Assembly: GCF_001750685.1 (NCBI RefSeq) | Contig: NZ_CP017269.1 | Span: forward strand, 1,054,001-1,118,000 | Direction of reading: 5' to 3' | DNA: 64,000 nucleotides | From: Geosporobacter ferrireducens | GTDB lineage: Bacteria; Bacillota; Clostridia; Peptostreptococcales; Thermotaleaceae | In this document: one piece after another, positions 60,202-64,000 of the stretch | Numbering within the stretch: position 1 is the stretch's first letter | How the letters are laid out: the number at the start of each line of letters is the position of its first letter | The notes under the pieces: model-generated | The model's database searches: none | The model's input: the letters and a program-made list of their open reading frames with translations, nothing else | What the model was told of the DNA's origin: nothing | Translations under genes and position numbers: made by a program

Positions 60202-61101
60202 TTATTCATTTTTAAGAATTACAAAAATACCTTCTAAAAACTTTTTAACACTAATTTTCCCTCCATAAGCTGTTTTTCCTCGAATAAAGTCCATCTGTTT
60301 TCTAATCTCGCCAAAGTCAAATATAGTATTACTAAAACGAGTGAATAATTCATTTCCATAATCTTCAATTCCAAGGTTGGCAATGTTGCTGAGGGCTTTA
60401 TTAATCGCTCTGCGAATTCTCTGTTCAATTGCAGCGGTATTCGAAGTTATTTCATACTGATGTACATAGCGGAGATTTAATCGATTGTACAACTCTGACA
60501 TTTTTTGGTTAAGCATATGATTTCTGCTGTTTTCATCCGTTTCCATCAACATTAGAAGCAGTTCCACAATGTCATTGCTCCCGGCTTCCCCAATAATACC
60601 CAATTGAGAGAGTATTTTTTTGATCTTATCCTTATCGCTATAGCCAGTAGACTCCTGATGCGCCGTCAAGCCCTTTAGCATATTGATTCCTTGCATAGCT
60701 TTTTCAAAGGATTGGATCACTTCCTGCATCTTCATTTTTTCCTTTACTTTATTGATAACGGATAAAACCTCAATCACATTAATCGGTTTATTAATAAAGA
60801 ATTCAATGCCATTGGTATAAGCCTTGGAAACCATTTCCTTTGCAGTTACTTGAGAAATCATAATAAAATGTGCCTTACTGTTGCTTGCCTTTAATTCAGA
60901 TACAATGGCTATACCATCCATCACTGGCAACAGTAAGTCCACCAATACGATATGGGGGTTTAAAATGGGTATATCATGAACTGCCGTTATGCCATGATCT
61001 GCCTCCCCGATTACATCTCCCAGATTGTATTGGCAAATAATATTTTTTAATATTTGCCGGATACTCCTGTCATCATCCACAATATAGAAGTTATATTGCA
61101 T
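60202..61101 (-). CDS. GlnL/YcbB-type response regulator
   Basis: A 299-residue protein. Receiver (1-125) with acidic D9/D10/D11, phospho-acceptor D55 in VLVDLLLPVMDG, S in MISQVT and K in INKP. The C-terminal 150 residues contain the YcbB-type segment (DKIKKILSQLGIIGEAGSND, NLRYVHQYEITSNTAAIEQRIRRAI-type helix, YGNELFTRFSNTIFDFGEI) found in B. subtilis GlnL, which controls glutamine use and transport. It follows the kinase gene by one base. The symporter gene downstream is a plausible target. Confidence 0.85.
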   Translation of the reverse strand: MQYNFYIVDDDRSIRQILKNIICQYNLGDVIGEADHGITAVHDIPILNPHIVLVDLLLPVMDGIAIVSELKASNSKAHFIMISQVTAKEMVSKAYTNGIEFFINKPINVIEVLSVINKVKEKMKMQEVIQSFEKAMQGINMLKGLTAHQESTGYSDKDKIKKILSQLGIIGEAGSNDIVELLLMLMETDENSRNHMLNQKMSELYNRLNLRYVHQYEITSNTAAIEQRIRRAINKALSNIANLGIEDYGNELFTRFSNTIFDFGEIRKQMDFIRGKTAYGGKISVKKFLEGIFVILKNE

Positions 61102-61102
61102 A

Positions 61103-62380
61103 TTACCACTTCCTGTTCATAATTTTCGTTGTGGGGATTTTTATAATAAAAACAGTCTTGGCATCCTTTCTAGACGATACAGAGATTTCACCTTGAAAAT
61201 GATTTTCTACAATATGCTTAACATGGGTTAATCCGATACCGGTAGACATTTCCCCTGTCATGGGATTAAACTTTGTAGAAAATCCTGGCTCAAAAATATA
61301 TTCTAATTCTTCTCTATCTATACCACTGCCATTATCAATCACACGAAATACACAATTTGTCTTTTCTATTTCTTCAGTAATTGTGATAATTCCTACCTCA
61401 TTAATGGCTTCTATCGCATTAATGATCAGGTTATTTAGAATAGAAATCAATTGATAAAAATCCTTTGTCTGAAAGTTATGTTTGTATTTAAACCGCAGAA
61501 TGATGTTTTTGTTTTTGGAAGAAATGAGCTTCTTAGTATTGTCGTTAATGATAGCAAAAATATCTCTTATATCCATAGAGAGGTCCTCATGCTCTTCTGA
61601 CAAAACCTTTTCAATGCCTGCTACCACCCGCATATAATCTTTTTTAATTTCATGAATATCCTTTGCTACCAGTAGAGCATCATCTTTCAATTCCGTTGTT
61701 TGAAGTCTTTCGTAAAGATGATAGCTTCGTTTCATCGCTTCCTCAATATCGGCAATAGACTTTCGTAAAAAAAACAATTCTGTTTTGAGACTGGATATAA
61801 AAAGAATTAGCTCACGATACTTATTTTCCTTTCGTTCTCGCTCGAAACGCTGCATATAGTATATGGATAGGGTATAAATCAAAAGGGTAAGAATCGATCT
61901 CAGCGCACCCATAAGAATAATGGCAAGAATCACTCCCTCAAAAGGGTATTCTATGGGTTCATTTCGTAAAGCAATCTCAATGATATTGGCCATGCTGTCA
62001 CAAAACCATAGGGACAACAGAAAAATCTCAATCTTGTTTATCTTTTCCCGTATCTGTAGCATATCAAAGAGGATTCCAAAAAATACATAAAAAAGTACCA
62101 CAGGATAGTGTATTTCAAAAGCCTGTGCAAAGGTAGCTTCTGGATTACCAGCAATGTATACAAAGGACCGGAATATAAACATAAAGAGTCCTACCATACT
62201 GGTAGCCAAATTTATGGATATGTCCTTAAAGTACAACAACATTAAAGATAATGCTGTCACACTAAAAGAAAATCTAAATCTCGAAGAAAATGGATTTAAA
62301 TAAATCTGTCCTAAAAATACAGTTAGAATACAAGTAGCAAATATCTTTTCAACTTTTTTTTGGTCCAGCTCCAAAATCAC
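61103..62380 (-). CDS. GlnK/YcbA-type sensor histidine kinase
   Basis: A 425-residue kinase. Six or more N-terminal membrane helices (about 15-185) are followed by a helical segment (about 190-290) and a GHKL ATPase domain (about 300-420) with NLIINAIEAINE (N box), VIDNGSGID and STGIGLTHVKHIVE. The H-box is weak, in the ADIEEAMKRSYHLYERL region or later IHEIKKDYMRV. The layout fits the YcbA/CitS-like kinases paired with YcbB regulators. The annotated start is GTG; TTG at 62374 after TAGGTG is equally likely. Confidence 0.82.
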   Translation of the reverse strand: MILELDQKKVEKIFATCILTVFLGQIYLNPFSSRFRFSFSVTALSLMLLYFKDISINLATSMVGLFMFIFRSFVYIAGNPEATFAQAFEIHYPVVLFYVFFGILFDMLQIREKINKIEIFLLSLWFCDSMANIIEIALRNEPIEYPFEGVILAIILMGALRSILTLLIYTLSIYYMQRFERERKENKYRELILFISSLKTELFFLRKSIADIEEAMKRSYHLYERLQTTELKDDALLVAKDIHEIKKDYMRVVAGIEKVLSEEHEDLSMDIRDIFAIINDNTKKLISSKNKNIILRFKYKHNFQTKDFYQLISILNNLIINAIEAINEVGIITITEEIEKTNCVFRVIDNGSGIDREELEYIFEPGFSTKFNPMTGEMSTGIGLTHVKHIVENHFQGEISVSSRKDAKTVFIIKIPTTKIMNRKW

Positions 62381-62387
62381 ACCTACT

Positions 62388-62948
62388 TTATACTTTGTAG
62401 TGTAAAATCAACTCTGCTCCTGTGGATTTTTCCCTTACAATCAAAAATTTATCAAAATTCAATTCGCAATATTCAGCAAACTCTTTCATCGAGCAATCCC
62501 GCTGCTTAATTTCCAGTACAATTACAGATACCCGATCCCATCCATACCCCATAAGCTTTCTTGCTGCATCCTTATGAATCAACTCTTCCGGAACAGAACC
62601 AAAAACATTTCCTCGAATCACCTCATGGGTTTGCCAGAATTTATTATGTGAATCTAAGGCTTTAGCATCTTTCAAATCTGATGTGCGCTTCTGGGCAAAT
62701 TCTTCAAGATAAGTTCCCTCATAATAGTTTCTCTTTAAAACCGGTTTATATAAAAAGGAAATTTCATTGATTTCATTTGTTCGAATATTTTTTTGTACAC
62801 TTTTTTTCTCGTCAATTACTTGCTTGAGTTTTACGCATACATCCATCATTTCATTGACTAAGGCCTCTGTCCGTACTTTGTTCCCCGTGGCAGCCGCCTT
62901 CTCCAGCTCAGAGACTACTCTTTTCATAATTTGTATACTTTGCTGCAT
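62388..62948 (-). CDS. Unknown soluble protein cotranscribed with the GlnKL-like pair
   Basis: The ATG at 62948 follows AAGGAG, giving 186 residues; the frame opens ten codons upstream. Residues 1-55 are helical and may be coiled coil (MKRVVSELEKAAATGNKVRT), and residues 115-186 form an alpha/beta part (GWDRVSVIVLEIKQRDCSMK; NFDKFLIVREKSTGAELILH). No recognised domain or signal peptide. It ends seven bases before the kinase gene and heads the operon, so it may feed a signal to it. No function can be assigned. Confidence 0.75.
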   Translation of the reverse strand: MQQSIQIMKRVVSELEKAAATGNKVRTEALVNEMMDVCVKLKQVIDEKKSVQKNIRTNEINEISFLYKPVLKRNYYEGTYLEEFAQKRTSDLKDAKALDSHNKFWQTHEVIRGNVFGSVPEELIHKDAARKLMGYGWDRVSVIVLEIKQRDCSMKEFAEYCELNFDKFLIVREKSTGAELILHYKV

Positions 62949-63066
62949 GATAATCTCCTTCCGACACAAACATTGCATATATACTCTATTATAGCATTAA
63001 TTATGGAATAGATTAAGAAAAATTACAGATACTGAAGGATATAGAATTTTGTAAGGGAGGCTTTTC

Positions 63067-63357
63067 ATGTACTGTCCTAATTGCACCAATGGAAAACTAA
63101 TTTTAAAGGATGAAGTTACTTATGTTTATCAATATGATATCCAAGATAATGGAGAAGTAAAATGGAAGGATGCGGAAGGCTATACCTCCTATCTTTTTTT
63201 CGACCGGGAACAGAAGGATTTTAAGCAGTATGTACAATGCAGCAAATGTGAAACCATTTACCTCCATATAGTCGAAAGCCGTGAAGATATGGACATGATT
63301 ATTTTAAAAAAAGCAATTCATTCTAGAGGTCCTGTTTCCAACGATTTCTTTATTTAG
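63067..63357 (+). CDS. Small zinc-ribbon-like protein
   Basis: A 96-residue protein with CPNC at residues 3-6 and CSKC near residue 58, forming a split zinc ribbon. Between them is a mainly beta stretch (ILKDEVTYVYQYDIQDNGEV) and a Tyr/Phe-rich segment. No family is assigned; it could bind nucleic acid or be a small accessory protein. AAGGGAGG precedes the ATG, and the gene ends at a bidirectional hairpin. Confidence 0.72.
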   Translation: MYCPNCTNGKLILKDEVTYVYQYDIQDNGEVKWKDAEGYTSYLFFDREQKDFKQYVQCSKCETIYLHIVESREDMDMIILKKAIHSRGPVSNDFFI

Positions 63358-63360
63358 AAG

Positions 63361-63386
63361 AATAACCGGCAGTATTGCCGGTTATT
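63361..63386. terminator. Bidirectional terminator
   Basis: AATAACCGGCA and TGCCGGTTATT form a perfect stem between convergent genes. Confidence 0.8.
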
Positions 63387-63399
63387 CTATAGCAGTATT

Positions 63400-64000
63400 T
63401 TATCGTTGTTGTAATTCCCGGAATTTAGAGAGTGCTTCTCCTTCCGTCCAACGGTTATGGTATTCGTTAACTTTATAAAAGTATAATTCATTGGTTTTCC
63501 GTATATATTGCCACCTTCCTGTCAAATAGGAGACTTCTCCTTCTGATAAAAGTTGCTCAATCATTCTGCCATTTCCTTCATAGAGATCCTCATAGGTCTC
63601 CTGCAGACTATCATACTCCAATCCCATGCGAAAGTAGGTGTCCATTGCCATGGATTTCAGAACCCACTCGTATTGTTTGGACAGGATAATCGACAGTTGT
63701 TTATATTTTTTTGCCTTAATAAAAATAATTGTCTGGATATCCTCTGTAGGCTTATAGCCTTCCTCCAGATTTGCAAATATGAGCTGGTGCATAGGCAAAT
63801 ACCCTTTTTGCCGGAAAGGCTCCTCCAATACTTTAAAAACCTCTTCATCATTAACCTGCTGAAGCTTCTCCAAAGCTTCTTCACCAATTACTTCATCCAA
63901 CTTCAGATTTAGTACAATGTCTGGGAGTAGTTCACGATTGACCCATACCCAGTCCAGGGTCGTAAAATCTTCTATATCCAATATGGCTTCCAAGGAAGCG
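63400..64000 (-). CDS. C-terminal part of an unknown protein (cut by window edge)
   Basis: The frame is open to the right edge: codons beyond the possible TTG at 63993 (Ser, Ala) contain no stop and no ribosome-binding site, so the gene very likely continues outside. The visible 197 or more residues are acidic, soluble and helical (LPDIVLNLKLDEVIGEEALE, FANLEEGYKPTEDIQT, YEDLYEGNGRMIEQLLSEG). No domain is recognised. Confidence 0.7.
   Translation of the reverse strand, partial: ASLEAILDIEDFTTLDWVWVNRELLPDIVLNLKLDEVIGEEALEKLQQVNDEEVFKVLEEPFRQKGYLPMHQLIFANLEEGYKPTEDIQTIIFIKAKKYKQLSIILSKQYEWVLKSMAMDTYFRMGLEYDSLQETYEDLYEGNGRMIEQLLSEGEVSYLTGRWQYIRKTNELYFYKVNEYHNRWTEGEALSKFRELQQR

Noticed and set aside
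63993-63993. TTG at 63993 as the true start of the last gene
   Set aside because: No ribosome-binding site is visible and the frame stays open to the window edge, so the gene probably continues beyond it.

Overview
The window looks like chromosomal DNA of an AT-rich, endospore-forming, motile, anaerobic Clostridia. Spore genes are scattered through it: a DUF1657 protein, CotF-like coat proteins, a Spo0E-like protein, transglutaminase tgl, spmAB and a gerA-type receptor operon. It also carries motAB, a flavodiiron O2/NO reductase, S-layer-homology (SLH) surface enzymes and Gram-positive RNA regulators (c-di-AMP riboswitch, T-box). The exact genus cannot be read from the sequence. Most genes lie on the minus strand. 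I see no prophage, CRISPR array, rRNA or intact insertion sequence.

Layout. 1-2.7 kb: spore-coat type small genes and a Crp/Fnr regulator with an FNR-like cysteine set. 3-6.1 kb: flavodiiron protein with a class II FNR-type promoter, a small Cys protein, a DNA glycosylase and an alpha/beta-hydrolase-like protein without its serine nucleophile. 6.4-15.5 kb: the most distinctive region. A histidine kinase and a TPR response regulator converge on a minus-strand operon encoding a paralogous kinase, a CheY-like receiver, a second TPR response regulator, two TrkA-type proteins, a TrkH channel and a KtrA-type protein. That operon starts with a sigma-A promoter and a ydaO (c-di-AMP) riboswitch ending in a terminator, so potassium uptake appears joined to c-di-AMP and a phosphorelay whose outputs are TPR domains rather than DNA-binding domains. 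15.7-20.6 kb: Spo0E-like gene, CAP-domain lipoprotein, an unknown gene translationally coupled to tgl, and an SLH polysaccharide deacetylase.

20.7-36.3 kb: oligoendopeptidase F, LD-carboxypeptidase, spmAB, lysA, a PAS/sigma-54 activator, an SLH GH18 protein, a hemolysin-III family protein, a divergent polysaccharide deacetylase and a gerA-gerC-gerD-like-gerB operon. 36.3-40.4 kb: a heterodimeric ABC exporter preceded by a promoter, a 27-codon leader ORF and an intrinsic terminator, an arrangement like antibiotic-induced ribosome-mediated attenuation. 40.4-46.7 kb: two palindromic REP/MITE-like elements around a gamma-carbonic anhydrase, a WecA/TagO-type transferase, a Nudix protein, motAB, a radical SAM protein and a TSUP transporter. 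46.7-51.8 kb: T-box-controlled ilvN-ilvC-ilvD-ilvB operon.

52-64 kb: small membrane proteins, a proline-rich repeat protein, an L,D-transpeptidase, an IS3-type transposase scar, tRNA-Ala(GGC), a pseudouridine synthase, Nudix, NAD kinase, a dicarboxylate/amino-acid symporter with a GlnKL-like two-component system and an unknown cotranscribed gene, then two uncharacterised genes, the last cut by the window edge. Start codons were moved inside the longest reading frame wherever a Shine-Dalgarno sequence pointed to an internal start; each case is stated.
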